Positions 1 to 7,090 of a DNA stretch of 14,599 bases are shown piece after piece (position 1 is the stretch's first letter; each line of letters starts with the position of its first letter). A model generated the notes under the pieces. The model was not told the DNA's origin. It saw only the letters and a list, made by a program, of their open reading frames with translations, and ran no database searches. Source of the DNA: Actinomycetes bacterium. GTDB taxonomy: Bacteria; Actinomycetota; Humimicrobiia; Humimicrobiales; Humimicrobiaceae. The translations under genes were made by a program, and so were the position numbers. The stretch lies in contig JAUWCR010000007.1 of assembly GCA_030609215.1 (NCBI GenBank), forward strand, positions 1 to 14,599, written 5' to 3'.

Positions 1-188
1 ATTCTTTTTTTTCCATAGTTTTATTGCAATAGCTTATTTGTTTAATATGTCTTACTTTTATAATAATATATTTTATTTAAGAAAAATAAAAGAGTGGCAA
101 GGGGAATCTTTTTAATTGCATGTTATTTGTGTATTGAAGTACGTTCCTCCAGTTAGGCACATCTAAAGAAAAATTAAGGCAGGCTGGA
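1..188. other. AT-rich region without a recognisable gene
   Basis: I see no convincing coding sequence, RNA or repeat here. The minus strand is open from 346 back to 77, but its conceptual product is dominated by Phe, Leu and Pro, lacks any recognisable motif and has no ribosome-binding site, so I treat it as chance. This stretch is the edge of the window and may hold the downstream flank of an earlier gene. Confidence 0.5.
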
Positions 189-389
189 ATGGTAAAAACA
201 TGGAAATCAAGCGGAAAGGGCAAGATAGCTACTGTACGTGAGAGAAAACATACAAAAGAGTTCAAGAAAGAAATGGTAAAATTTACTATTTTCCCTAAGC
301 TGGGATTGAAAAATGGGTGGTATGGTGGTACAAATAGAAATATCATAGAAAGTGCCTTAAGAATAAAAATAAATATTCTGAGCTATTAA
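189..389 (+). pseudogene. possible IS3-type transposase OrfA remnant
   Basis: This is a short open frame of 66 codons. Residues 17 to 33 (RERKHTKEFKKEMVKF) resemble the start of IS3/IS911 OrfA proteins, where a basic run is followed by a [YF]-[ST]-x-EFK-x-x-[AM]-V-K pattern. The sequence before and after that stretch does not continue the family, and the frame ends far short of the roughly 90 to 100 residues of an intact OrfA. There is no convincing Shine-Dalgarno before the ATG. The resemblance rests on about ten residues, so the call is weak. Two other transposase relics in the window make a decayed mobile element plausible. The alternative is a chance open frame. Confidence 0.2.
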
Positions 390-409
390 AATACAAAAAG
401 GGTTACAAA

Positions 410-1669
410 ATGAATTCAAGGGAAAGAATAAAATGTGCATTGAGCCACAAGCAGGCAGGTAAGCTACCTGTTGATTTTGGATCGTCTCCTACTACCGGGA
501 TACATATTAGCAATGTCTATCGTTTAAGGCAGTATTACGGATTGGATGAGCCAGGTACTCCTGTAAAAGTAGTAGAACCCTACCAAATGCTTGGCGAGAT
601 TTCGGATGACTTAAAAGATATAATTGGTGTGGATGTAACTGTTTTAGAAGGAAAAGGAACTTTTTTTGGTTACAATAAGGAAAATTGGAAGGAATGGAAA
701 TTAAATGATGGCACCCCTGTGCTGGTGCCTGGCCTCTTTAATACTCAAAAAAATAAAGACGGAAGCATGTACCAGTATGCGAAAGGAGATAAAAACTTCC
801 CTCCTTCAGCCAAGATGCCTTCAAAAGGGTTCTTCTTTGATTCTATTATACGGCAAAAGGAGATTGTGGAAGAGGAGCTAAACCCTGAAGATAATTTGGA
901 GGAATACAGTTTAATATCTAAAAAAGATTTAAATTATTTAAAAAAGCAGGCGGAAAATGTTTATAACAACACAGAATACGCAGTTATGGGAGTAATTGGT
1001 TCTTCCGGTTTTGGAGATATAGCATTTGTGCCGGGTCCAATGTTGAAAAATCCAAAGGGCATAAGAGATGTAGAGGAATGGTATGTTTCCACTTGCACAA
1101 GAAAGGATTATGTAAAAAAAGTATTTGGAGGACAATTTGAAATTGCTATTGAAAATTACAAAAGAATATTTAAAGCTATAGGTAATATTATAGATATGGT
1201 GTATGTGTCAGGAACTGATTTTGGGATGCAGCAGGGCTTGTTCATTTCCCTGGATGCTTACAGGGAACTTTTTAAACCATTCCACAAAAAGGTTAACAGG
1301 TGGATACACGAAAATACTGGTTGGAAATGTTTTGTACATACATGCGGTTCTGTATATGAATTAATTCCTGATTTGATAGATGCTGGTTTTGATATTCTAA
1401 ATCCTGTACAGATATCAGCAAAATATATGGATCCAGTTAAACTTAAAAAAGAATATGGAAGGGACATAGTTTTTTGGGGCGGAGGAGTTGACACACAAAA
1501 AACTTTACCTATAGGGACTCCAAAACAGGTGAAGGAAGAAGTCAAAAAACTGGTAGATATATTTAACTCTGATGGGGGTTATGTATTTAACACTGTTCAT
1601 AATGTACAAGCAAATGTTCCTATAGAAAATTTAGTAGCATTAGTAGAAGCTATACAAGAATATAGATAG
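410..1669 (+). CDS. URO-D/MtaA-like methyltransferase family protein
   Basis: The 419-residue protein belongs to the uroporphyrinogen-decarboxylase fold superfamily, in the branch that includes MtaA/MtbA-type cobalamin:CoM methyltransferases rather than HemE. The evidence is its length, the N-terminal SRERIKCALSHKQAGKLPVD opening typical of these proteins, HTCG at residues 310-313 (His and Cys positions that bind zinc in MtaA/MtbA), and the barrel end FWGGGVDTQ at 355-363 followed by TVHNVQANVP at 395-404. The third zinc ligand of MtbA is a C-terminal Cys. I see none there, and His397 lies in that area. A weak AAAGGG site at 397-402 precedes the ATG by seven bases. No corrinoid protein or partner methyltransferase is adjacent, so the methyl donor cannot be named. 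The family is confident. A role in methyl transfer to or from a corrinoid is inference. Confidence 0.85.
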   Translation: MNSRERIKCALSHKQAGKLPVDFGSSPTTGIHISNVYRLRQYYGLDEPGTPVKVVEPYQMLGEISDDLKDIIGVDVTVLEGKGTFFGYNKENWKEWKLNDGTPVLVPGLFNTQKNKDGSMYQYAKGDKNFPPSAKMPSKGFFFDSIIRQKEIVEEELNPEDNLEEYSLISKKDLNYLKKQAENVYNNTEYAVMGVIGSSGFGDIAFVPGPMLKNPKGIRDVEEWYVSTCTRKDYVKKVFGGQFEIAIENYKRIFKAIGNIIDMVYVSGTDFGMQQGLFISLDAYRELFKPFHKKVNRWIHENTGWKCFVHTCGSVYELIPDLIDAGFDILNPVQISAKYMDPVKLKKEYGRDIVFWGGGVDTQKTLPIGTPKQVKEEVKKLVDIFNSDGGYVFNTVHNVQANVPIENLVALVEAIQEYR

Positions 1670-1763
1670 TTGTAAATTATGATGCAAAAATTAGTGTTAA
1701 TCAATCTTTTTAAGTAAGGTAGTTTATCTTGAAATACCTTAGTATTGTTGTGGTATTTAGATG

Positions 1764-1787
1764 ATATAGATCTAAATTAATCTATAT
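1764..1787. terminator. weak AT-rich hairpin between convergent genes
   Basis: ATATAGAT at 1764-1771 and ATCTATAT at 1780-1787 form an eight-base inverted repeat with an eight-base loop. It covers the stop codon of the minus-strand hydrogenase protease gene and lies about 95 bases past the methyltransferase stop. A second small dyad (AAATACC/GGTATTT) lies just upstream, at about 1732-1758. The position between convergent genes suits a bidirectional terminator, but the stem is nearly all A/T and there is no clean U-tract. Confidence 0.3.
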
Positions 1788-2331
1788 GACTTTTTAATAT
1801 TTCTATAATCTTTGGGATTTTTTTCTTTATTTCTTCAGACAATTCCATTGAAAAATTATAGATTGGACCAGCGCTGGTGTCGCCAAATATATTAACTCCG
1901 ATTAAGTAACCATTAATTTTTATTTTTGTTGTCATTTGCAACAGTGTTAAAACATCCATAAGACCTGTTTGGTGAAAGGAAATGAATTCAAGGCCAGGGT
2001 AGCTTGATGTGCCTATATCGTATAGTTCGTGAAGCGGGATGACATAAATATCCCCTTTTGAATTTTTTTTATGGTCTTTGCCGGGAGATGCAGATTTGCA
2101 TTCAGAGGTTTCTTTGAGGCTGCTTCCGGATATTTTTACAGCATCTACAATTAGGAACTCACTGTCTTTATATGTTTCAAAAATTGGAAGTAATCCGTAA
2201 CCAGCAGTTGCTCCGTCTATTACTTTTACATGTGGGGACAGGCTCATTTTTTCAACTTCTTTTATAACATGCACTCCTATTCCCTCGTCCCCAAGAAGTA
2301 TATTCCCAATTCCAAGAATTACAGTCTGCAT
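1777..2331 (-). CDS. [NiFe]-hydrogenase maturation endopeptidase (HyaD/HycI family)
   Basis: Proteases of this family clip the C-terminal extension of the hydrogenase large subunit once nickel has been inserted, closing the active site. The 184-residue product has the family signature GIGNILLGDEGIGV (residues 7-20), the IDGATAG turn (38-44), the hydrophobic IVDA strand (61-64) and SFHQTGLMDVL (118-128). Glu16, Asp63 and His120 match the nickel-sensing residues Glu16, Asp62 and His93 known in E. coli HybD. The protein is longer than the usual 150-165 residues. The extra length falls between the metal Asp and His, at about 67-96, and is rich in Ser, Lys and Glu. No hydrogenase gene is in the window, so the client is unknown. 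The ATG at 2331 has no clear ribosome-binding site. The family assignment is strong. Confidence 0.88.
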   Translation of the reverse strand: MQTVILGIGNILLGDEGIGVHVIKEVEKMSLSPHVKVIDGATAGYGLLPIFETYKDSEFLIVDAVKISGSSLKETSECKSASPGKDHKKNSKGDIYVIPLHELYDIGTSSYPGLEFISFHQTGLMDVLTLLQMTTKIKINGYLIGVNIFGDTSAGPIYNFSMELSEEIKKKIPKIIEILKSHID

Positions 2332-2393
2332 ATTTTTAAGTTAATTATTTAATGTAAACAAAATAAAAGAAGTAATGAACAACACTAAGAATA

Positions 2394-2709
2394 ATGCTAA
2401 AAGCAAAATGTTTCAAGGATGCTCTAATTCATGAAGAGGATTTCCTAAAAAGCATGATAAAAGGATTTTTGGCAGGAACTGCTGGAAGAGGAAATGGAAA
2501 TGCATGTTGGTGTAAAAGAATATAAAAGGTCATGTGATAGGGCAAGCTGCTGCAACGGATACAAACCAGGGATGTTAAAGACCAGTGTTGGCACCTTAAA
2601 TTTTTTTGTTTTCCAGAATAAAGATGGAAGCTTTTACATCAACCTTTTTAACCGACACCAGAGAAACTTACAGAAAAAGCTTGCACAATCAAATCCAAAT
2701 TGTTTATAA
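2394..2709 (+). pseudogene. IS256/Mutator-family transposase N-terminal relic, frameshifted
   Basis: Two overlapping frames together rebuild the start of an IS256-family transposase. The first frame (from ATG 2394) reads KDALIHEEDFLKSMIKGFL. The second, one base later, reads QELLEEEMEMHVGVKEYKRS and goes on through CCNGYKPGMLKTSVGTLNFF and NKDGSFYINLFNRHQRN. This is the order seen in the family: ELLE-E-M--H-G, then Y-R, -NGY-, -LKT--G, DGSF and -R-QR. Skipping one G at 2471/2472 joins the two frames without a gap, so a single-base insertion explains the break. The frame then stops after about 105 residues, against roughly 400 for an intact transposase, and the DDE catalytic domain is absent. 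The ATG at 2494 is inside the family homology, so the second frame is not an independent small gene. I saw no terminal inverted repeats. Confidence 0.75.
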
Positions 2710-2720
2710 TAATATGCACT

Positions 2721-2750
2721 TTGTCAATTCTTTGAATAGTTATTTATTTT
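2721..2750 (+). promoter_or_regulatory. possible sigma-70 promoter for metF
   Basis: TTGTCA at 2721-2726 and TATTTT at 2745-2750 are separated by 18 bases and end 28 bases before the metF start. The -35 box has five of six consensus bases. The -10 box is only moderate in a very AT-rich stretch, so chance similarity is possible. Confidence 0.35.
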
Positions 2751-2778
2751 ATTATTAATAAATATAAAGGAGCAGAAT

Positions 2779-3696
2779 GTGAAAGTATCAAACTTGTACA
2801 AAGATGAAAAACCCGTCTATTCGCTTGAGGTGTTTCCTCCAAGAAATGGCGAATCTCTGGAAGCTGTGTATAATACCATTGATGATCTCATAACCTTTAG
2901 CCCCGCATTTATTAGTGTTACCGGAGGAGCGCTTGGAAGCATGCGCGGAGGGACCATAGCTATTGCTGCAGGAATAAAAAGAAAATATGGGATTGAGGGT
3001 ATTCCTCATTTCACTTGTGTTAACAAGTCAATTCAGGATATAGAAAATATGCTCATGGAAATGAAATTTGATGGAATTGAAAATGTCTTTGCCCTGAGAG
3101 GAGATCCTCCCATTGGGCAGGATAAATTCATGCCACATCCAGAAGGCCACAAATATGCTTTTGAATTAGTCAGGCAAATAAAAAATCTAAATGAGGGAAA
3201 GTATTGTACATTATCTACTGAAAAGAACAGTGAAACACTGCCAACAAACTTTGGAATTGCAGTAGCAGGCTATCCTGATGGCCATCCTGAATGTCCGGAT
3301 AAAAAAATGGATCTACAGCATCTAAAAACCAAAGTGAATAATGGAGCAGACTATATAGTAACCCAATTGTTTTTTGATACTGATGTTTTTTTAGAGTTTG
3401 TGGAAAATGCTATAAAAATTGGAATAGATATACCCATAATCCCCGGAGTAATGCCTATGGATAAATATGGACAAATTAAGTTTATTTCAAAACAAATGGG
3501 AATAGAGATACCAAAAAAACTAAAAAATAAACTTGAAGACTTTAAAGATGACAAAGACGCAGTAAAAAAGATGCTTGAAGAACATACTTTAGATATGTGC
3601 AATAAACTGATAGCACAGGGGACTCCGGGAATACAGTTTTTTACAATGGATAAACCCATGGGAACTAGAAAAATATTAGAAGAACTATGTAAGTAG
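2779..3696 (+). CDS. metF: methylenetetrahydrofolate reductase
   Basis: MetF reduces 5,10-methylene-tetrahydrofolate to 5-methyl-tetrahydrofolate with an FAD-containing TIM barrel. It serves methionine synthesis and, in acetogens, the methyl branch of the Wood-Ljungdahl pathway. The 305-residue protein carries the family motifs in order: SLEVFPPR with Glu17 (equivalent to catalytic Glu28 of E. coli), HFTC at 77-80, ALRGDPP at 105-111 (the flavin-binding Asp of the LRGD motif), AGYPDGHPE at 163-171, then GADYIVTQLFFD at 189-200, IIPGVMP, and TPGIQFFT near the end. The start is GTG at 2779, supported by AAGGAG at 2767-2772 with six bases of spacing. The ATG at 2777 is out of frame. No other folate gene is adjacent. 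The protein is of normal length and intact. Confidence 0.93.
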   Translation: MKVSNLYKDEKPVYSLEVFPPRNGESLEAVYNTIDDLITFSPAFISVTGGALGSMRGGTIAIAAGIKRKYGIEGIPHFTCVNKSIQDIENMLMEMKFDGIENVFALRGDPPIGQDKFMPHPEGHKYAFELVRQIKNLNEGKYCTLSTEKNSETLPTNFGIAVAGYPDGHPECPDKKMDLQHLKTKVNNGADYIVTQLFFDTDVFLEFVENAIKIGIDIPIIPGVMPMDKYGQIKFISKQMGIEIPKKLKNKLEDFKDDKDAVKKMLEEHTLDMCNKLIAQGTPGIQFFTMDKPMGTRKILEELCK

Positions 3697-4101
3697 AAAA
3701 TAAAAAGTTAATCTAATGTAAAAGTTTGACTATAGCATCCGATTTAGTGTTTTTAACTCCTGTACTAGTCGGTGCGATCACTATACTGGCTTGTATGCTC
3801 CTGCCATTTTTATAACCAGTGCCGTTGGATGAAATCCCCAGAGACACTATATTCCTGAACATACAGGACTGGCAAAATCTGTAACAATATTTTGGATCTT
3901 ATCCAAATTTATGTTTAATCTCAAATGCAAACTAAAATGTTGATTGTTTTTGTAAAAAGTTCTGTAAATTCTTAGAAAAGAACGCTGCTTTCTGGCGCTG
4001 CCCTATGCAACCTGCAGGATTTGCATCTTATAAAAATTTCTTGTTAGCTGTAAAATAGAGGCAGGAAATAAAAAAATAATTTACATGCACGAATTTATAG
4101 C
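3697..4101. other. 405-base stretch with no identifiable gene
   Basis: All three forward frames are broken by stops and the minus strand gives nothing convincing. Some short runs look protein-like, for example a hydrophobic run (LTPVLVGAITILACMLLPFL) from about 3750 to 3810, and in another frame YIPEHTGLAKSVTIF from about 3850 to 3895. The region is also less AT-rich than usual spacers, which may mean decayed coding sequence. I cannot name a parent family. A TTCTTAGAA palindrome lies near 3969-3977. No tRNA cloverleaf, riboswitch or clear terminator was recognised. Confidence 0.4.
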
Positions 4102-4572
4102 ATGTACATTTGGGACATGAATAATATTAATAAGAGATTTGAGCAAATAGAACACCTTTCAGATATTGGTATTAAGATCTATGGAAATAGCCTAAAACAG
4201 TTGTTTGAAAGCGCTGCTGAAGGCATGTTTTCTATTATGTGTGACTTAAAAAAAATTAACCCTGCTGTAAAAAGAAATGTATCCATAGAGGAACATGGCA
4301 GGATGGGTTTGGAAGAATTGCTTGTGCTGTGGCTTGAAAATTTACTTTACAAATTTGAGGTAGATAATATGTTATTTTCAAGATTTAAAATTAAAAAATT
4401 TTTAACGGAAGATAGCAGGAATATAATAGAAGCAGATATTTTTGGTGAAAAAGTAGATTTTGGAAAACATGAGATAGTAGTTGCCGTAAAAGCACCAACC
4501 TACCACATGCTTGAGGTAAGAAAAGACAGAAATAGCAGGGGGTGGGCCGGCAAAGTAATCTTTGATGTTTAA
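4102..4572 (+). CDS. archease, RtcB activator
   Basis: Archease helps the RNA ligase RtcB to guanylylate itself and turn over, and widens its nucleotide use. The product (156 residues from ATG 4102, or 151 from ATG 4117) follows the family throughout: IEHLSDIGIKIYGNSLKQLFESAAEGMF at the start, LEELLVLWLENLLYKFE in the middle, and KHEIVVAVKAPTYHMLEV and GWAGKVIFDV at the end. Asp21 in the HxSDIG motif and Asp155 in the last residues match the metal-binding acidic residues of archaeal archease. Neither start has a strong ribosome-binding site. ATG 4117 (preceded by TTGGGAC) gives an N-terminus closer to typical archeases. The gene lies 17 bases before rtcB on the same strand, a conserved operon pairing that supports both calls. 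Confidence 0.9.
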   Translation: MYIWDMNNINKRFEQIEHLSDIGIKIYGNSLKQLFESAAEGMFSIMCDLKKINPAVKRNVSIEEHGRMGLEELLVLWLENLLYKFEVDNMLFSRFKIKKFLTEDSRNIIEADIFGEKVDFGKHEIVVAVKAPTYHMLEVRKDRNSRGWAGKVIFDV

Positions 4573-4589
4573 AATTGGAGGATTTTACT

Positions 4590-6041
4590 ATGAACAGATA
4601 TAAGATTAACAAAATAAACGACTTTAAGTGGGAAATAGTAAAAGATGACGGTTTGGGTATGAGAGTTCCCGGAATAATCTTTGCAGATGAGCAGCTTCTA
4701 AAACATGCAGTAGATGAAAATACCATAGACCAGGTCATAAATGTTGCGTCTCTTTCTGGAATTCTAAAGGCATCCTATGCTATGCCTGACATACATTATG
4801 GCTATGGGTTTCCAATTGGCGGAGTAGCTGCCATGGACAAAGATAGCGGAGTTATATCCCCGGGAGGGGTAGGGTTTGATATTTCATGCGGAGTTAGGAT
4901 TTTAAGAACCAATTTAGGAATTGATGACATTGGAGACAAGCTTGAAAATATAATGTACAAAATGTCCCTTAGTATACCTAAAGGAGTGGGAAGCAAGGGG
5001 AAGATTAAATTGTCGGCCTCTCAGATTAGCCAATTATTTACAGGCGGTGTAAATTGGGCTATAAGAAATGGATATGGATGGGATGAAGATAAATATTTTA
5101 TGGAAGAAAATGGATGCATGGAGGGGGCAAATCCTGATTTTGTCAGCAAAAGAGCTGTGGATAGAGGTTGCGAGCAGGTAGGAACGCTTGGCTCAGGAAA
5201 CCACTTTATTGAAATTCAAAGGGTTGATGAAATATATGATGAGAAAGCAGCTGGAGTCCTGGGCCTTAAAAAAGACCAGATAACAATAATGATTCATTCA
5301 GGATCCCGGGGATTAGGGCATCAAATATGCAGTGATTATTTAAAAGTAATGCAGCAGGCTTCTTTAAAGTATGGAATAAAACTGGTTGACAGGCAGCTTG
5401 CGTGCGCTCCAATATCTTCTCCTGAAGGCAGGAGATATTATCAGGCAATGGTGTGTGCTGTTAATTATGCCATGGTTAACAGGCACTGTCTTGCCCACTG
5501 GGTGAGGCTTGCGCTGGAAGAAATATTTAAAAAGTCAGCAAAAAAGTTAGGCCTTGAATTAATTTATGATGTCTCGCACAATGTTGCTAAAATGGAAGCG
5601 CACAATATTAATGGAACAACAAAAGAGATCTGCGTGCACAGGAAGGGTGCTACCAGGGCATACGGACCCTATCACAAAGATATCCCCACTGCTTACAGGG
5701 AAATAGGCCAGCCTGTTATAATACCGGGGGATATGGGAAGATATTCGTATATGCTGCTGGGAACGAAAGAGGCTATGACTGAAAGCTTTGGATCCACATG
5801 CCATGGTGCAGGCAGACTTTTAAGCAGGACCAAGGCTAAGAAAAATATAAGGGGAAGTGAATTAAAAAAGGAACTCTTTGATAAAAAAGGGATTGTAGTT
5901 ATGGCTGGAAGCATGTCAGGACTGGCGGAGGAAGCTCCACAGGCTTACAAAGATGTAAGCAGGGTAGTTGATATTACTCAGAGTGCTGGAATTTCTAAAA
6001 AAGTTGCAAAACTTTGTCCTCTTGGTGTGCTTAAAGGATAA
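4590..6041 (+). CDS. rtcB: RNA-splicing ligase RtcB
   Basis: RtcB is a Mn2+/GTP-dependent RNA ligase that joins 2',3'-cyclic phosphate or 3'-phosphate ends to 5'-OH ends, acting in tRNA splicing or RNA repair. The start is ATG 4590, with GGAGG at 4577-4581 eight bases upstream. The in-frame TTG at 4575 lies before that site and is rejected. The 483-residue protein has the metal ligands Asp97 and Cys100 (GVGFDISCGVR), His205 (GSGNHFIEIQ), His236 (MIHSGSRGLGHQ) and His330 (YDVSHNVAK). It also has the nucleophilic His405 in GSTCHGAGR, numbered within two residues of Pyrococcus RtcB (His404), and the CVHRKGATRAYGP loop at 348-360. All catalytic positions are present, so it should be active. It ends in the usual SxxVAxLxPLGVxKG tail. 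It is co-transcribed with archease upstream. No tRNA intron or RtcR regulator is in the window. Confidence 0.96.
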   Translation: MNRYKINKINDFKWEIVKDDGLGMRVPGIIFADEQLLKHAVDENTIDQVINVASLSGILKASYAMPDIHYGYGFPIGGVAAMDKDSGVISPGGVGFDISCGVRILRTNLGIDDIGDKLENIMYKMSLSIPKGVGSKGKIKLSASQISQLFTGGVNWAIRNGYGWDEDKYFMEENGCMEGANPDFVSKRAVDRGCEQVGTLGSGNHFIEIQRVDEIYDEKAAGVLGLKKDQITIMIHSGSRGLGHQICSDYLKVMQQASLKYGIKLVDRQLACAPISSPEGRRYYQAMVCAVNYAMVNRHCLAHWVRLALEEIFKKSAKKLGLELIYDVSHNVAKMEAHNINGTTKEICVHRKGATRAYGPYHKDIPTAYREIGQPVIIPGDMGRYSYMLLGTKEAMTESFGSTCHGAGRLLSRTKAKKNIRGSELKKELFDKKGIVVMAGSMSGLAEEAPQAYKDVSRVVDITQSAGISKKVAKLCPLGVLKG

Positions 6042-6048
6042 GCAGGCT

Positions 6049-6255
6049 TTATTTACTAAAGTGACATTGTACCGCATTTTTTATAGCGTCTTTCAATGAT
6101 TCCATTGTTATGACAGTAGTGAGGATGTATGCTGAATCATCACACCTGTAGTCGTCAAATGTATCGGCAACTGCCATTGCCTTAATTTTATCCTGGAAAT
6201 AAACCAAATTTTCAACACAACTACCCTCATCTTTAACATTTATCCAATCCCACAA
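6049..6255 (-). pseudogene. unrecognised small minus-strand frame, probably a broken gene
   Basis: The 68-residue frame (INVKDEGSCVENL near its start, then AMAVADTFDDYRCDD and TVITMESLKDAIKNAV) has a balanced, protein-like composition, but I cannot place it in a family. The only in-frame start is TTG 6255, without a ribosome-binding site, and an in-frame stop lies two codons upstream. Just upstream, a neighbouring frame reads LNVGDIFEFCGIG before stopping, so the two pieces could be one gene broken by an indel near 6245-6255. It runs against rtcB and ends seven bases past the rtcB stop. It may equally be non-coding. Confidence 0.25.
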
Positions 6256-6318
6256 AATTCAAATATATCACCAACATTTAATTGAATGAGGAAAAGATAT
6301 CCTGTTCATGGATAGCTA

Positions 6319-6347
6319 TTGACGAAATAACTTATATGGATTATATT
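6319..6347 (+). promoter_or_regulatory. sigma-70 promoter of the toxin-antitoxin operon
   Basis: TTGACG at 6319-6324 and TATATT at 6342-6347 have an ideal 17-base spacing and end 39 bases before the antitoxin start. Transcription would begin near 6354. The AT-rich, repetitive sequence from 6342 to 6370, with repeated ATATAGATAT-like units, overlaps the predicted start and could be an autoregulatory operator for the ribbon-helix-helix antitoxin. That last point is inference. Confidence 0.6.
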
Positions 6348-6386
6348 TATTAATATATAGATATAGATATGTGGAAGGGAGCAGAA

Positions 6387-6638
6387 ATGGTCTTAACAAA
6401 GAAAGTCATGATATTATTTGATCCTGACAAGTATAAAAAGTTAGAGCTGAAAGCTAGATTACATAAAAAGTCAGTTGGAGCACTTATTCGAGATACTATA
6501 GAAGAGGTTGTTCTCCTGGATGATAGTGTGTCCAAAAAAAAGAGAATGGAAGCAGCCAAAAGAATAGTTTCTGCGGATGAAAAACCGGTTGAATGGGAGG
6601 AGATTGAGAAACTGATTGCGCAAGGGCATGTGAAATGA
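6387..6638 (+). CDS. ribbon-helix-helix antitoxin of a VapBC-type pair
   Basis: The 83-residue protein starts KKVMILFDPDKYKKLELKAR: a short beta ribbon (KVMILFD) followed by two helices (DKYKKLELKARLHKK and SVGALIRDTIEEV). This is the Arc/MetJ/CopG DNA-binding fold used by VapB antitoxins. The C-terminal part (about 50-83) is charged and ends in EKPVEWEEIEKLIAQGHVK, suiting a toxin-wrapping tail. ATG 6387 is preferred to ATG 6369 because AAGGGAG at 6375-6381 sits five bases before it. Its stop codon overlaps the toxin start in ATGA (6635-6638), so translation is likely coupled. It should neutralise the PIN toxin and repress the promoter upstream. Function is inferred from fold and context. 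Confidence 0.8.
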   Translation: MVLTKKVMILFDPDKYKKLELKARLHKKSVGALIRDTIEEVVLLDDSVSKKKRMEAAKRIVSADEKPVEWEEIEKLIAQGHVK

Positions 6639-7090
6639 AAGGAGATGTTTACATCATAGATACAAGCATTTTTATGTATGCTCGAGGGAAGGGGCATCAT
6701 TATAAAGACTTATGCGCAGGTTTAGTCCTGGCCATTGGTGATGGTTCTTTTGAGCAGAAATATGGGCAACCAGTAGTTGATAGTGAGATGTTCCAGGAGA
6801 TACTTTACCGATACAGTCTTATTGGCCAATGGGATACTGCCATCTCTCTTTTACAAGACATTTATGCACTAAACATGGACATACTTCCTGTGGCCAAAGG
6901 GGAAATTGGAAGGATGATAGAGCTTGCCACCAAATATAAAGATGGGCATATTACCCCAAGAGATCTTGTACATGTAGCTGTTATGCTCACCAACAATATT
7001 AAAAAAATAATATCTACAGACAAAGACTTTGATCATATTAAGGAAATACAAAGAATTGATCCAGCAGATTTCAGCAATGTTTTTGTCTAA
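6635..7090 (+). CDS. PIN-domain ribonuclease toxin, VapC family
   Basis: VapC toxins are Mg2+-dependent ribonucleases that cut tRNA or rRNA and halt translation until the antitoxin returns. The 151-residue protein opens with the PIN signature YIIDTSIFMY (Asp9) and has VVDSEMFQEILYRY in the middle (Glu51 or Glu55). It ends with the acidic cluster TPRDLVHVAVML (Asp110) and IISTDKDFDHI (Asp129/Asp131). These four acidic positions form the metal site, so the enzyme looks intact. The length suits the somewhat larger PIN toxins. It overlaps the antitoxin by four bases and depends on coupling or the GAAATGAAAGGAG context. It follows rtcB by about 600 bases but has its own promoter. The RNA target cannot be predicted from sequence. 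Confidence 0.85.
   Translation: MKGDVYIIDTSIFMYARGKGHHYKDLCAGLVLAIGDGSFEQKYGQPVVDSEMFQEILYRYSLIGQWDTAISLLQDIYALNMDILPVAKGEIGRMIELATKYKDGHITPRDLVHVAVMLTNNIKKIISTDKDFDHIKEIQRIDPADFSNVFV

Noticed and set aside
77..346. Minus-strand 89-codon open frame
   Set aside because: Its composition is dominated by Phe, Leu and Pro, with no motif and no ribosome-binding site. It overlaps a more protein-like forward frame. It is probably a by-product of AT-rich sequence.
2494..2709. Independent 71-residue small protein
   Set aside because: The ATG lies inside the transposase homology. The same frame continues upstream to 2461 with family residues, so this is part of the IS256 relic.
4575..4589. TTG start for rtcB at 4575
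   Set aside because: It lies before the GGAGG site at 4577-4581. ATG 4590 is correctly spaced and gives the normal N-terminus.
4102..7090. A dedicated cut-and-repair system of VapC with RtcB
   Set aside because: PIN nucleases normally leave 5'-phosphate and 3'-OH, whereas RtcB needs 3'-phosphate or cyclic phosphate and 5'-OH. The pairs also have separate promoters. It is kept only as a low-interest observation.
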